64,000 bases of DNA, from NCBI GenBank assembly GCA_036502005.1, contig DASXZH010000038.1:34885-98884 (forward strand), given 5' to 3'. The position numbers and the translations under genes are program-made. This document shows positions 26,262-34,807 of the stretch, piece after piece (position 1 is the stretch's first letter; each line of letters begins with the position of its first letter). The stretch is from DASXZH01 sp036502005 (GTDB taxonomy: Bacteria > Armatimonadota > Fimbriimonadia > Fimbriimonadales > Fimbriimonadaceae). The notes under the pieces were generated by a model. That model made no database searches, was not told the origin of the DNA, and saw only the letters and a program-made list of their open reading frames with translations.

Positions 26262-27995
26262 CTACCTCCCCTCCATCGAAAAGCTCGTTTCATCGAGGGT
26301 GACTTGAAAGTGTGGGCGCCCCTCCTCATTTCCCGTTGAAACCCAGCCCTCAACCACCATGCCTTCCAGTGCTTCAAGAATGTTGGACAAGACGTTTTGC
26401 CGCTCGTGAGGAGCGAGATGGCTAACGCTGGCCATAAACTCCTTCATCAGGTCTACTGCCTGGCTGTGTCTACAAAGGGCTCTATAGACGGTCTCATAAA
26501 GTCCAACGAGTGGAAGCAGGCTCTTATCTCGCCGATAGCATTTAACTCGCTCAATTTTGCCCTCTTTACAGAACGGAACGTGAACAACTTTTGCACCCTC
26601 AAGTTTTAGAGTGAAGACGTTGCATTTGTTTATTTCCCATTCCGCAGGCAGGCCCGTCATGATCTGCATGGCGGATTTTACGGAGCCCAATCGGTAGGTG
26701 CCCACGACGGGCGCAGAAAGATCGTCGCTGACAAAACCTCCGGTTCCAAGCCACTGAAAGGCCTCATCGGGATTCAGTTTTAGGCCGGCTTCTTCGGCGA
26801 TTTTTGCAGTGTGCTCTTTCAACTCAGAGAAGTGCGTATTCGCTGAATACCAATAATCGGCAAAGTTGATATGTTGCGAAATTCTTCTCGCCTGAGAGTC
26901 GGAATACCAGTTTTTCAACCAATCTTCCTCGTGCTCATCGGCCAGCATGGCGCTATGAATGTATGCAGCTTCCCTGCCGCCGACCATAGCGAGGGTCATC
27001 CCTCCGGAAAGGATTGGATCGGCAAATCCGGCGCTTTCGCCTACAAGCATCCAGTTTTCGCCTGCCATTCTTTTCGAGAGGAAGGACCAGTCTTTGGTGG
27101 TCCAAAGTTCGCTGGAAGGGCTAGCTCCTTTTAGCAAGCCGGCCGTGTTAGGCTCTTCCTTTAGCGCTTTTGCATAAAGTTCGGCCGGCGTCAGCCCGGA
27201 CTTCTTGTAATGCTCGGCATGTGTAACAAAACCAACGCTTACGGTTTCGGGCGCGATGGGAATGAACCATACCCAGCCCGAACCAAGACTGAAAATACGG
27301 ATTCGAATCCCGCCTGAACCAACTCCGTCCACGCCTTTCCAGCCGCTACTCTCCCAATACTGCCACATGGCGATATTTTTTAAAGATGTCGGTTCATCGA
27401 CCTCAACGGACAGCGCCCGCCGCAAGATTCCCACGTGGCCTGAGGCATCGATATAATGCTTGGCCTGGATCCAGCCATTAGCATCGGACCCGGCCGGCAT
27501 TGAATCGCCTTGAATCTGTATCCGGTCGACGCGGTCGCCCGTCGTTTCAATCTTGACCACTTTTGCGCCCTCGCAGACTTCGCAGCCCAGTTCTTGGGCA
27601 TGGTCCAGTAGGATCTCATCAAAAATAGCGCGTTCCACATGAAAGGTGGTTTGAAGGCGTTGGCCCTCAAGGCTGCCCGGCCGCACCTTTTGATCAAACT
27701 CTTCTCCTACTAAAAAATCAAAACGCCACAAGTCATCGGTTTTGCCCCAACGATATAAGGCCCCAATTTTAATAGGGAAATTGGCCGCTTCAACTTTGTC
27801 CCAGCATCCCATTTCGTGCAAGACCTGGGTGATGGGAGGCAACTGCGACTCGCCCACGTGAGGGCGCGGAAAATGCTCGCGCTCCATTATCACTACCTTT
27901 GCCTCCGGACTGTATTTCTTCAAGAGGGCGCCGGTGGTCGATCCGGCTGGCCCTCCGCCTATGATTGCGACGTCGTATTCCAAATTTTTATCCAT
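26262..27995 (-). CDS. Flavin-dependent halogenase-like oxidoreductase
   Basis: A 577-aa FAD enzyme. The dinucleotide loop GGGPAGS is at residues 13-19; PRPHVGESQLP follows at 43-53. The flavin-halogenase diagnostic WxWxIP is present as WVWFIP (241-246), the motif thought to block monooxygenase chemistry. A Lys in FPIKIGALYRW (K76) lies where the catalytic lysine of halogenases is expected. Those features support a halogenase or a close non-halogenating homologue of the geranylgeranyl-reductase/halogenase superfamily. The substrate is unknown. A C-terminal extension (~residues 440-577) probably forms a helical domain and may recognise the acceptor. It is divergent from the LacI regulator across 108 bp that hold tandem operators. 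Confidence 0.75.
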   Translation of the reverse strand: MDKNLEYDVAIIGGGPAGSTTGALLKKYSPEAKVVIMEREHFPRPHVGESQLPPITQVLHEMGCWDKVEAANFPIKIGALYRWGKTDDLWRFDFLVGEEFDQKVRPGSLEGQRLQTTFHVERAIFDEILLDHAQELGCEVCEGAKVVKIETTGDRVDRIQIQGDSMPAGSDANGWIQAKHYIDASGHVGILRRALSVEVDEPTSLKNIAMWQYWESSGWKGVDGVGSGGIRIRIFSLGSGWVWFIPIAPETVSVGFVTHAEHYKKSGLTPAELYAKALKEEPNTAGLLKGASPSSELWTTKDWSFLSKRMAGENWMLVGESAGFADPILSGGMTLAMVGGREAAYIHSAMLADEHEEDWLKNWYSDSQARRISQHINFADYWYSANTHFSELKEHTAKIAEEAGLKLNPDEAFQWLGTGGFVSDDLSAPVVGTYRLGSVKSAMQIMTGLPAEWEINKCNVFTLKLEGAKVVHVPFCKEGKIERVKCYRRDKSLLPLVGLYETVYRALCRHSQAVDLMKEFMASVSHLAPHERQNVLSNILEALEGMVVEGWVSTGNEEGRPHFQVTLDETSFSMEGR

Positions 27996-28029
27996 TTTGA
28001 ACCTGATTAATTGAGAAAAACTAATTTTA

Positions 28030-28084
28030 TTGGCAATTTCTAAATTCCATTATATAATGTGTGAAACGCTTCGCGAAACGCTTC
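28030..28084 (+). promoter_or_regulatory. Sigma70-type promoter with tandem LacI-type operators
   Basis: The -35 TTGGCA (28030-28035), exactly 17 bp, and -10 TATAAT (28053-28058) precede two copies of GAAACGCTTC (28063-28072 and 28075-28084), each a near-palindrome with the central CpG typical of LacI/PurR-family sites. The operators overlap the predicted start site, so the regulator probably represses itself. On the minus strand a symmetric TATAAT at 28049-28054 could serve the halogenase, putting both genes under the same operators. Confidence 0.8.
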
Positions 28085-28103
28085 GCAAGTTTATTTTAAA
28101 CAG

Positions 28104-29129
28104 ATGGCAACAACTCTGAAAGACATAGCAAGAAAGCTCAACATCTCACAGAGCACCGTGAGTTATGCGCTCAACGGTGGGCCACGATCTGTGCCCGAAG
28201 AATTGAAAGAGAGAATTGTTCAGACGGCCCGTGAGCTGAACTACCGGCCGAACCGAGTAGCCCGCGCGATGGTTACTCGGCGAAGCCACACCATTGGCGT
28301 CGTCTTTCCCGAGTTGATCGACGATCCTTTTTCAAGCGTCTATCACCAACTCGCTTTGAACGGTATTGCGAACGCGGCCCGTCAGCTTAATCAGGACATC
28401 CTTCTCTTTACCGGTTATAACGGCGAAGGTGACGAAGAATTGATTTCCATGATGGCGGACGGACGGGTCGATGGAGCCGTTTTTATCGCTCCGTTTGCCG
28501 AGCAAGGCACCTTGGTTACAAACGCCAGCCAACATTTACCTTGCGTAATCATTGCCGGCGAACCTCCCGAGGGCGTTTCGTCGTTCAGTGTCGACAACCT
28601 GATGGGTGTCGATCAGGCGATGCAACACCTCTATGACCTGGGCCATCGAAAGATCGCGCACGTTGCCGGCTTGCTGGAAATGCTTGACGGCCGTGTCCGA
28701 CTAGAGGCTTATAAACACTTTCTTTCGAAGCGAAACATTCCCTTTAGGCCCGAATATATCGGCTGCGGACAATTTATGGTTCAAGGCGGTTGGGGGGCAG
28801 GCCGCACGTTGCTTGCTCTGGAAAATCCGCCCACGGCTATCGTTTGCGCAGACGACCTTATGGCAACAGGAGTGCTTTACGCCGCCCTAGAAGCGGGAGT
28901 AAAAGTGCCGGAAGATTTAAGCGTCGTGGGATTTGGAATGATCCCCGGAAGCGCGGATACCTATCCGCCTCTCACCACCGTGAACCATCCCGTAACAGAG
29001 CTTGCCGCGCAGGCATTTAACTCTCTCCTGGCCGTCGTCAACGGCGGAGAGATCCCGGTTACAACAGTTTTAGACACCGAGTTGATAGTCAGATCTTCAA
29101 CTATGAATCCGAAGGAGGATCAATCATGA
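28104..29129 (+). CDS. LacI-family transcriptional regulator
   Basis: A 341-aa regulator. The N-terminal helix-turn-helix is TLKDIARKLNISQSTVSYAL (residues 4-23), with the hinge-helix region RPNRVARAMVTRRS. The effector domain is the periplasmic-binding-protein fold (HTIGVVFPELIDDPF, ADGRVDGAVFIAP, YDLGHRKIAHVAG, PTAIVCADDLMATGVLYAA). It presumably binds the tandem GAAACGCTTC sites just upstream. The ligand is unknown, most often a sugar in this family. It overlaps the prepilin-like gene by 4 bp (ATGA), so it is co-expressed with a surface protein rather than with sugar catabolism genes. Confidence 0.93.
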   Translation: MATTLKDIARKLNISQSTVSYALNGGPRSVPEELKERIVQTARELNYRPNRVARAMVTRRSHTIGVVFPELIDDPFSSVYHQLALNGIANAARQLNQDILLFTGYNGEGDEELISMMADGRVDGAVFIAPFAEQGTLVTNASQHLPCVIIAGEPPEGVSSFSVDNLMGVDQAMQHLYDLGHRKIAHVAGLLEMLDGRVRLEAYKHFLSKRNIPFRPEYIGCGQFMVQGGWGAGRTLLALENPPTAIVCADDLMATGVLYAALEAGVKVPEDLSVVGFGMIPGSADTYPPLTTVNHPVTELAAQAFNSLLAVVNGGEIPVTTVLDTELIVRSSTMNPKEDQS

Positions 29130-30079
29130 AGAATAATAAAAGTGCATTTACACTTATTGAACTACTCGTCGTAATAGCAATCATAGCAATTTTGGCTGCT
29201 ATTCTTTTCCCCGTGTTTGCGCAAGCCAAGCTTGCCGCAAAGAAAACGAACGACCTTTCGCAAAACAAGCAGTTGAGCCTTGCTAGCCTAATGTATTCGA
29301 ACGACTACGATGACTCAGCGATGTCCATCCCCTACGCAGGGACATGGTCAACGAGTTGTCCCGGATGCGGCCCCGCAACGGCAACCCCGCCGACCGGAAC
29401 GTTACCGCTTGGTTCCATGGGACCGTGGTGGACGGATCGACTCATGCCATATGTTAAGAGCAAGGGCATGTTTGCAAATCCAGTGGACGTGGATCCGGTC
29501 TATCAAGACAAGGGCTACCAAACACCCGGTTTGGATTTGGCAGACTCGCTAACGGCATACGCAGATATCGCAGCAAGCACACCTGTACCAACTTCCATTA
29601 CAAGTCAGGAGTATAGGGTCACCTATACCTATAATGAATTTGTAAGCCATGCGGATGCGAATCCTTTGAGTCCGGGCGCCGCCTCGATGACGAGTATTCC
29701 GCAACCCGCTAACACAGTGCTTCTTGGCCCAGGCAACAACTGGTTCAGCAGAAGTTCTTGCCATTCCAACGGCACGACCAATTCTGTGGACTACGACTGG
29801 GACGTCAGCACCGTAAACTGGGGATATGAGCTGTTTGGAGGATTTACCAATATCCAAAATGGTGGATTTAACCAAGGCGCAAACTTTGCCTATAGTGATG
29901 GCCATGCGAAATACGCGAAAATGGCGATCGGCCCAGAGGAGGGCTATGACCCCGCAGGAAGCACAGCTTACGAAGGCTTTTTCCCGCAGGCAAAGACAAA
30001 TCCTGGCTTTACAGGAGTTGGCTCGACATGTCCAGCAACATATCTCGTCTCAACGGAGGCTACGACCTTTGAGTTCTAA
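29126..30079 (+). CDS. Prepilin-type N-terminal methylation domain protein (DUF1559-like)
   Basis: 317 aa. A short basic leader (MKNNKSA), then FTLIELLVVIAIIAILAAIL and PVFAQAKLAAKK: a type IV prepilin/pseudopilin signal in which the peptidase would cut before the Phe and methylate it; Glu5 of the mature form is present. The C-terminal part has the DUF1559-like H-x-DGHAKYAK segment (NFAYSDGHAKYAKMAIGPEE). A strong AAGGAGG lies 8 nt before the ATG. Such proteins are abundant in Armatimonadota and Planctomycetes and their function is unclear. It is co-translated with the LacI gene; the next small lipoprotein overlaps its 3' end. Confidence 0.88.
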   Translation: MKNNKSAFTLIELLVVIAIIAILAAILFPVFAQAKLAAKKTNDLSQNKQLSLASLMYSNDYDDSAMSIPYAGTWSTSCPGCGPATATPPTGTLPLGSMGPWWTDRLMPYVKSKGMFANPVDVDPVYQDKGYQTPGLDLADSLTAYADIAASTPVPTSITSQEYRVTYTYNEFVSHADANPLSPGAASMTSIPQPANTVLLGPGNNWFSRSSCHSNGTTNSVDYDWDVSTVNWGYELFGGFTNIQNGGFNQGANFAYSDGHAKYAKMAIGPEEGYDPAGSTAYEGFFPQAKTNPGFTGVGSTCPATYLVSTEATTFEF

Positions 30080-30260
30080 AAAACTTGCCTCTCTACTGTC
30101 TCTGGCAGCAGTTCTTGCAGTCTTACAAGGTTGTTCTCCAGCGGAGAATCCGAAGTCAGGCGTGCCGGTAATGCCAGGTGACTACATGGGTGCGCCGGGA
30201 ACGACGCACGGGCAACCGGGTGCTGGCCCGGTGGCTAAACCTGCAAACCCTAACAAGTAG
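30069..30260 (+). CDS. Small lipoprotein (63 aa)
   Basis: A TTG start at 30069 preceded by GGAGG (30055-30059) with a 9-nt spacer. It gives MSSKKLASLLSLAAVLAVLQ and then GCSPAENPKSG: a textbook lipoprotein signal with lipobox LQGC, followed by a short Pro/Gly-rich tail. The gene overlaps the prepilin-like gene by 11 bp and is followed by a strong terminator. A longer reading of the same frame exists upstream but runs through the prepilin gene and has no start support. The function is unknown; perhaps an accessory to the pilin-like protein. Confidence 0.7.
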   Translation: MSSKKLASLLSLAAVLAVLQGCSPAENPKSGVPVMPGDYMGAPGTTHGQPGAGPVAKPANPNK

Positions 30261-30275
30261 ACATAGGCAAGAAAT

Positions 30276-30302
30276 GGGGCGGCGTAAGCCGCCCCTTTTT
30301 TT
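30276..30302 (+). terminator. Intrinsic terminator of the LacI-prepilin-lipoprotein operon
   Basis: GGGGCGGC (30276-30283), loop GTAA, GCCGCCCC (30288-30295), then seven T. A perfect 8-bp GC stem 15 bp after the lipoprotein stop. Confidence 0.95.
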
Positions 30303-30357
30303 GCGTTTGAGGATTATTTCTATCGGTTCGATACGTGGTAGCTTTACGATAAGTCAA

Positions 30358-32172
30358 ATGAGCCTAAACGAAGTTCTGTTCGCCGCTGCCGAAGCCCAAA
30401 AAGGCGGCCGATTTGACGAAGCTGAACACTTTTGTCGTAAGGCGTTTGAACTTAGTCCAGAAAACGCTGCGGCAAAATACATTCTTGGAACCCTCCTCGC
30501 CCGACAGGGCCGAACGGCCGAAGCAAGCAACCTTTTGGAGGATGTTCGAAAGCTGGAGCCATCCTATGAAGTTCTGCATTCCTTAAGCACTCTTTATTTG
30601 GACCAAGGAGAAGCGGCGAAAGCGCTTGACCCGGCACGATCCGCAGTCCTCCTGCAACCGAATCGAGCCCAGGCACACAACCTGTTGGGCCGATGTTTTT
30701 TGATGGATAGAGACTTAGAAGGGGCCGAGATCGCGTTTCTTAAAGCCATCGAACTCGATCCCTCCCTTTCCGCCGCGTATTACAACCTGGGGAAGGCCAA
30801 ACAACTATCCGGTCGGGAACACGAAGCGATTGAACTCTTTGAAATTGCAGTGAACTTGCTGCCGAACGCTTCGAACTTGTTGGCCCTCGGACAAGTGCTG
30901 CTCGGCTGTCATGAATTCGAGAGGGCCGAGGCTTGTGCCCGGCAGTGCCTTGTGCTCAACCCACAATCTACCGCAGGGCATTTGCTCCTGTGCGGGATCC
31001 TTATCCAACAAGAGAAGCTGGAAGAAGCAAATGTGATTTTGCAGATGGCGATAAGCATGGACAAAGATGGCAAACATGCCCTCCAGATTGCGGAAAGACA
31101 AAAGCAGCTTGGCCATATTGAAGAGGCCAGCCAAAGTCTGCGTCGCGCCATCGATCTTGACCCCGGTCAAATTTCGGCGTATCACGAGTTGGTATATAAC
31201 CGGAAGATTACGACTGCCGATCTTCCTCTCTTGGAAAGCATGCAAAAGCTTGCCGGTAAAAAAAACCTAAGCCCGACCGAACATATCTCGCTTGAGTATG
31301 CGTTGGGGAAAGCTTGCGAGAACCTTGGAAGGTTTGAGCAATCAATGCGCCACTACGACGAGGCGAATCGAGCTACTAAAGAAAATAAAGTTGGGAGTGC
31401 TCTTATTGATCGAGAGAAATACTCGGCTTACATCGATGCACTCATCGACAACTTTACGCCCGGAATCCACAAAACAGGCGATAAATTATTTGACCTGCCA
31501 ATTCTAATCGTAGGCATGATGCGTTCCGGAACTACTCTCGCCGAACAGATACTTTCCTGCCACCCAAAGATCGGGGCCGGGGGTGAACAACTTTATTGGA
31601 CGCTTCATTGGCAAACTGCGCTCGGCCTTGAGAATGACAAGTTAAGAGCGCTTGGGGATGAGTACAGATCGGCTCTTCAATCGTTGGCCCCGGGTTTTGA
31701 AAGAGTGACCGATAAAATGCCGGGCAACTACCACTTTGCGGGGCTCATTCATCTTGCGATGCCGAACGCCAGAATTATTCACATGAGGCGTTCGCCGGTT
31801 GATACGTGCCTGTCCATTTGGGCGACGCCGAATAAATTTCCCAGCGAAGGCGGACATCATAAGGGAGATTTGGTTTTCGTTTACAAAGAGTATTTGCGGC
31901 TAATGGCACACTGGCGTCGGGTTCTTCCAAGTGATCGATTTTTGGAGATGGATTACGAGGATCTGGTCTCAAACCGAGAGCAAAAGATTCCGGAGTTGGT
32001 GGAATTTTGCGGAGTCGAGTGGAACGACGCCTGTTTGCGTCCGGAACTGAACAACCGGCCCGTATCGACTCCCAGCCTCTGGCAGGTTCGGCAGCCTCTA
32101 TATCGGTCCTCCGTTGATAGATGGCGAAACTTTGAACCGTGGCTAGGTGAGTTTACGGAATTAGAGAGGTGA
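30358..32172 (+). CDS. TPR-repeat sulfotransferase (copy 2)
   Basis: 604 aa from the ATG at 30358; a longer frame runs back through the terminator and is rejected. Residues ~1-290 are TPR helices (EAEHFCRKAFELSPENAAAK, AQAHNLLGRCFLMDRDLEGA). The sulfotransferase domain repeats the motifs of copy 1: the PAPS loop GMMRSGTTLAEQILSCH, then HMRRSPVDTCLSIWATP and SLWQVRQPLYRSSVDRW at the C-terminus. Clearly paralogous to the gene at 24205 but divergent in the TPR half. The two copies face each other across the halogenase-LacI-prepilin block. Confidence 0.88.
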   Translation: MSLNEVLFAAAEAQKGGRFDEAEHFCRKAFELSPENAAAKYILGTLLARQGRTAEASNLLEDVRKLEPSYEVLHSLSTLYLDQGEAAKALDPARSAVLLQPNRAQAHNLLGRCFLMDRDLEGAEIAFLKAIELDPSLSAAYYNLGKAKQLSGREHEAIELFEIAVNLLPNASNLLALGQVLLGCHEFERAEACARQCLVLNPQSTAGHLLLCGILIQQEKLEEANVILQMAISMDKDGKHALQIAERQKQLGHIEEASQSLRRAIDLDPGQISAYHELVYNRKITTADLPLLESMQKLAGKKNLSPTEHISLEYALGKACENLGRFEQSMRHYDEANRATKENKVGSALIDREKYSAYIDALIDNFTPGIHKTGDKLFDLPILIVGMMRSGTTLAEQILSCHPKIGAGGEQLYWTLHWQTALGLENDKLRALGDEYRSALQSLAPGFERVTDKMPGNYHFAGLIHLAMPNARIIHMRRSPVDTCLSIWATPNKFPSEGGHHKGDLVFVYKEYLRLMAHWRRVLPSDRFLEMDYEDLVSNREQKIPELVEFCGVEWNDACLRPELNNRPVSTPSLWQVRQPLYRSSVDRWRNFEPWLGEFTELER

Positions 32173-32220
32173 TTTCAAAATGTCATCCGGTGCCCCCTAT
32201 ATGTGAGGCATTTTGAAATC
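32171..32220. repeat. 12-bp perfect hairpin after sulfotransferase copy 2
   Basis: GATTTCAAAATG (32171-32182) and CATTTTGAAATC (32209-32220) enclose 26 bp. No T-tract follows the right arm, so it is not a typical intrinsic terminator. The same 12-mer occurs upstream of sulfotransferase copy 1. Confidence 0.6.
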
Positions 32221-32302
32221 GGCTCCAGAGCAGGAAAATCTGTGACTACACTTTTTGATCCCGGTCCCGCCTCCCAGAGGCGTAAGTAGAAGTGGAGGGT
32301 AA

Positions 32303-33031
32303 ATGAGATTTCAAGACAAAGTGTGCTTGGTGACCGGAGGAGGCTCGGGGATCGGCAAGGCCACTTGCATCCGCATAGCCGCTGAAGGCGGCAAAGTCGT
32401 AGTCGTCGACTTGAACGAAGATGGCCAAACTACCGCGAATGAGATAGCACAGGCAAAGGGCGAAGCCATATTTGCCAAGACTGATGTCGGCAATCCGGAT
32501 GAGATAAGAGCCGCCATTCAGGCGGCTGTGAACAAATGGGGCAGGCTCAACATTATCGTAAACGATGCCGCGATGATGACCTTTCAGCCCATTCTGGACC
32601 TCCCCGATGACATGTTTGATAAAGTCCTGGACGTCAATGTGCGGTCCGTTTTCTTGTTTTGCAAGTACGGCGTCCCGCATATGCCAAAGGGCAGCGCGAT
32701 CGTGAACATTAGCTCCGTTCACGCGCACGAGACGACAAAGAATGTGGTGCCCTACGCAAGCTCTAAAGGCGCCGTTGAAGCTTTCTGCAGGGGTTTTAGC
32801 GAAGAGCTAGAGGACCTTAAGATTAGAATCAACTGCGTTGCTCCTGGTGCGGTCAATACGCCGATGCTGTGGGACAATCCCAATGTAAAAAATGGAACAG
32901 AGAAAGTTGAAGGCGCGATTGGCCAGCCTGAAGACATCGCCGCCGCAATATGCTTTCTGGCTTCCGACGAAGCAAGATTCATCACCGGAACAACGCTTGT
33001 TGTGGATGGTGGGCGCCTGGATATCCTTTAA
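32303..33031 (+). CDS. Short-chain dehydrogenase/reductase (SDR)
   Basis: A 242-aa classical SDR. The cofactor loop is TGGGSGIG (residues 11-18), the mid-motif is NDAA in place of the more usual NNAG, the catalytic Ser lies in NISSVHAH, and the YxxxK pair is YASSKGA. PGAVNTPM and the C-terminal TGTTLVVDGG are also typical. An acidic residue after strand 2 (VVVVDLNEDG) suggests NAD(H) preference. The substrate is unknown. There is no obvious operon partner; dut follows after 62 bp. Confidence 0.9.
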   Translation: MRFQDKVCLVTGGGSGIGKATCIRIAAEGGKVVVVDLNEDGQTTANEIAQAKGEAIFAKTDVGNPDEIRAAIQAAVNKWGRLNIIVNDAAMMTFQPILDLPDDMFDKVLDVNVRSVFLFCKYGVPHMPKGSAIVNISSVHAHETTKNVVPYASSKGAVEAFCRGFSEELEDLKIRINCVAPGAVNTPMLWDNPNVKNGTEKVEGAIGQPEDIAAAICFLASDEARFITGTTLVVDGGRLDIL

Positions 33032-33093
33032 CCGTTCTAAACCCTCGTAAAAATATTGGTTAGCAGTTAAAATAGGCTCGAAACTGTGTTACG

Positions 33094-33615
33094 ATGAAGT
33101 TAGTCGGTAGGAATATCGATGCACCTTTGATGCAGTTATCCATGGAACAGATTGAGAGCCTGGAGCCGGCGGAGGCTCAGAGCGAATTGCGCCTCCTTGT
33201 TAGCGTCGCCGCGGATGGAAAACTGCCTTCATACGCTACACAGGGCGCGGCTGGCCTCGACCTGTGCAGCGCGGAGGACTTCGAATTGGCGCCCATGCAA
33301 AGGCGGTGTGTTTCCACAGGCTTGCGGGTTGCCATTCCGCAAGGGTATGAGGGCCAAGTTAGGCCCAGATCCGGGCTTGCTCTAAAAATGGGGCTGGGCA
33401 TGGTGAACTCGGTGGGGACCATTGACAGCGACTACCGAGGAGAAATCCGGGTATTGCTGATCAATTTCGGCTCGGAAATCGTTACAATTTCACGCGGTGA
33501 GCGCATCGCTCAAATGGTTGTTTGCCCGGTAACGCATGTTGAGGTCGTTCAAGTAGAACAGATACCTATGGACACAGTGCGTGGGGAGGGTGGGTTTGGC
33601 AGCACAGGGAAGTAA
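33094..33615 (+). CDS. dut: dUTP diphosphatase
   Basis: A 173-aa trimeric dUTPase. All five motifs are visible: AAGLDL (1), RPRSGLA (2), GTIDSDYRGE (3, with catalytic Asp and Tyr), RGERIAQMV (4) and GEGGFGSTG (5, P-loop-like C-terminus). The first ~25 residues are an extra N-terminal segment relative to most bacterial dUTPases; a Met at residue 17 could be the true start. It hydrolyses dUTP to dUMP and pyrophosphate. Its 3' end overlaps the next gene by up to 35 bp. Confidence 0.95.
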   Translation: MKLVGRNIDAPLMQLSMEQIESLEPAEAQSELRLLVSVAADGKLPSYATQGAAGLDLCSAEDFELAPMQRRCVSTGLRVAIPQGYEGQVRPRSGLALKMGLGMVNSVGTIDSDYRGEIRVLLINFGSEIVTISRGERIAQMVVCPVTHVEVVQVEQIPMDTVRGEGGFGSTGK

Positions 33616-34807
33616 GGAAACCGTTTTTTGCGGCAAATGCTTTACGGTCGTCCCCAAGGGCTCTGAATTTTGCCCAAACTGCGGCGCATCTTTGAGTTCA
33701 GCCCCAGGAGCTGAAGGAAGCGATGCCGCTGTTTACCCACAGTTAGCGCAGGCTAACTTGCTTCGCACGCGTAAACAATACAAAGAAGCCGAGGATATGT
33801 GCTTGGCGATTCTCCACCAATACCCTCACAATTTTTCTGCAAATGCCCTTATGGGCGATATTTCGGTTGAAGAAGACCACCTGGATCAGGCGGTGGAGTG
33901 GTACGAGCTTGCCCTAGATATCGATCCCAATGCCGAAATCGTCCGTGAAAAGCTGGAGGTGGTTGAAGAGAAACGCCAAACCCAAGTGGTAGCGACAACC
34001 GCTGAGAGGCTAGGTTTGCCCACTGAAAAACCGAAGACCGCTCTTATAACAGGCGTTTCCATTGGGGCTATTGCCCTTGTAGGGATACTCGCATTCTTGG
34101 CCTATAAAGCGGCGATGGGAACTGGGCCAACCCACAAATCAATTGTCGACAAGCCCATTTTGGTGGGAAGCCCGACGTCGCCGTCAGCGCCCGTCGCTGC
34201 CGATTCCGGAAAGGACAAGACTATTTCAACCTCCGGGTCTCAAGAAGATCAAGAGTTGACGAATGTATTGGCCAAATCGACTGATGGCGCTTACCTAATG
34301 GACGCTCGATTTGAACCGGCCGTGGATGGCATCAGCCTCACCTATCTCGTCTCTGACGGCAACGAGAAGCAAATAGGGGCCAGCTTAGCCTCTGAATCGT
34401 TCGGACTCGTAAAGGACAAGCTGGATAAGGATATTAGCGAGGTAGAGCTTCGGGCGATAAAGGATAAGAAGCTTTTCTACAGTGCGGTGGTTAAGAAGGA
34501 CGCCTATGATGCGACTCAAGCCGCTGACTGGCAAAGCGCCCATAAGGACGATTTAGAAGCCTTGGCCAAAGCTATTTTGACAAGCGAGACATACCCCTCC
34601 GCAAAAGCCGAGGCTGACGAGGACAAGGCGACAAAGGGCGTAACGACAGGTTCTACAACAACAGCCGGGGATCAGACTGCTCCAACCACTACAGGTACGG
34701 CAGCGCCACCTGCTGCAACCGGCGGCTCAACAAGTACGGGTTCCCAACCGCCCGCCCCGACGACGCCTCCGGCGAGCACCAGCACGGGCTCGTCATCCGG
34801 CGGCTAA
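33581..34807 (+). CDS. Zinc-ribbon / TPR membrane protein
   Basis: Listed start GTG 33581 gives 408 aa; GTG 33590 and TTG 33596 are alternatives, the last having GGAGG 6 nt upstream. A zinc ribbon (FCGKCFTVVPKGSEFCPNCG), a TPR-like segment (NLLRTRKQYKEAEDMCLAIL), and a transmembrane helix (ALITGVSIGAIALVGILAFL) are followed by a globular C-terminal domain and a Thr/Ser/Pro-rich tail (TGSTSTGSQPPAPTTPP-type). The order Zn-ribbon, TPR, TM suggests a cytosolic sensor or scaffold anchored in the membrane. The function is unknown. It ends tail-to-tail with rnhC, overlapping by 4 bp. Confidence 0.68.
   Translation: MGRVGLAAQGSKETVFCGKCFTVVPKGSEFCPNCGASLSSAPGAEGSDAAVYPQLAQANLLRTRKQYKEAEDMCLAILHQYPHNFSANALMGDISVEEDHLDQAVEWYELALDIDPNAEIVREKLEVVEEKRQTQVVATTAERLGLPTEKPKTALITGVSIGAIALVGILAFLAYKAAMGTGPTHKSIVDKPILVGSPTSPSAPVAADSGKDKTISTSGSQEDQELTNVLAKSTDGAYLMDARFEPAVDGISLTYLVSDGNEKQIGASLASESFGLVKDKLDKDISEVELRAIKDKKLFYSAVVKKDAYDATQAADWQSAHKDDLEALAKAILTSETYPSAKAEADEDKATKGVTTGSTTTAGDQTAPTTTGTAAPPAATGGSTSTGSQPPAPTTPPASTSTGSSSGG

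Noticed and set aside
26118..26339. Frame through the family B repeat (LVATGSPATPKGFSIFD type)
   Set aside because: Repeat-derived translation; the same words appear at 51 kb in another context.
30178..30357. N-terminal extension of sulfotransferase copy 2
   Set aside because: Would translate through a strong intrinsic terminator; the ATG at 30358 aligns with the paralogue.
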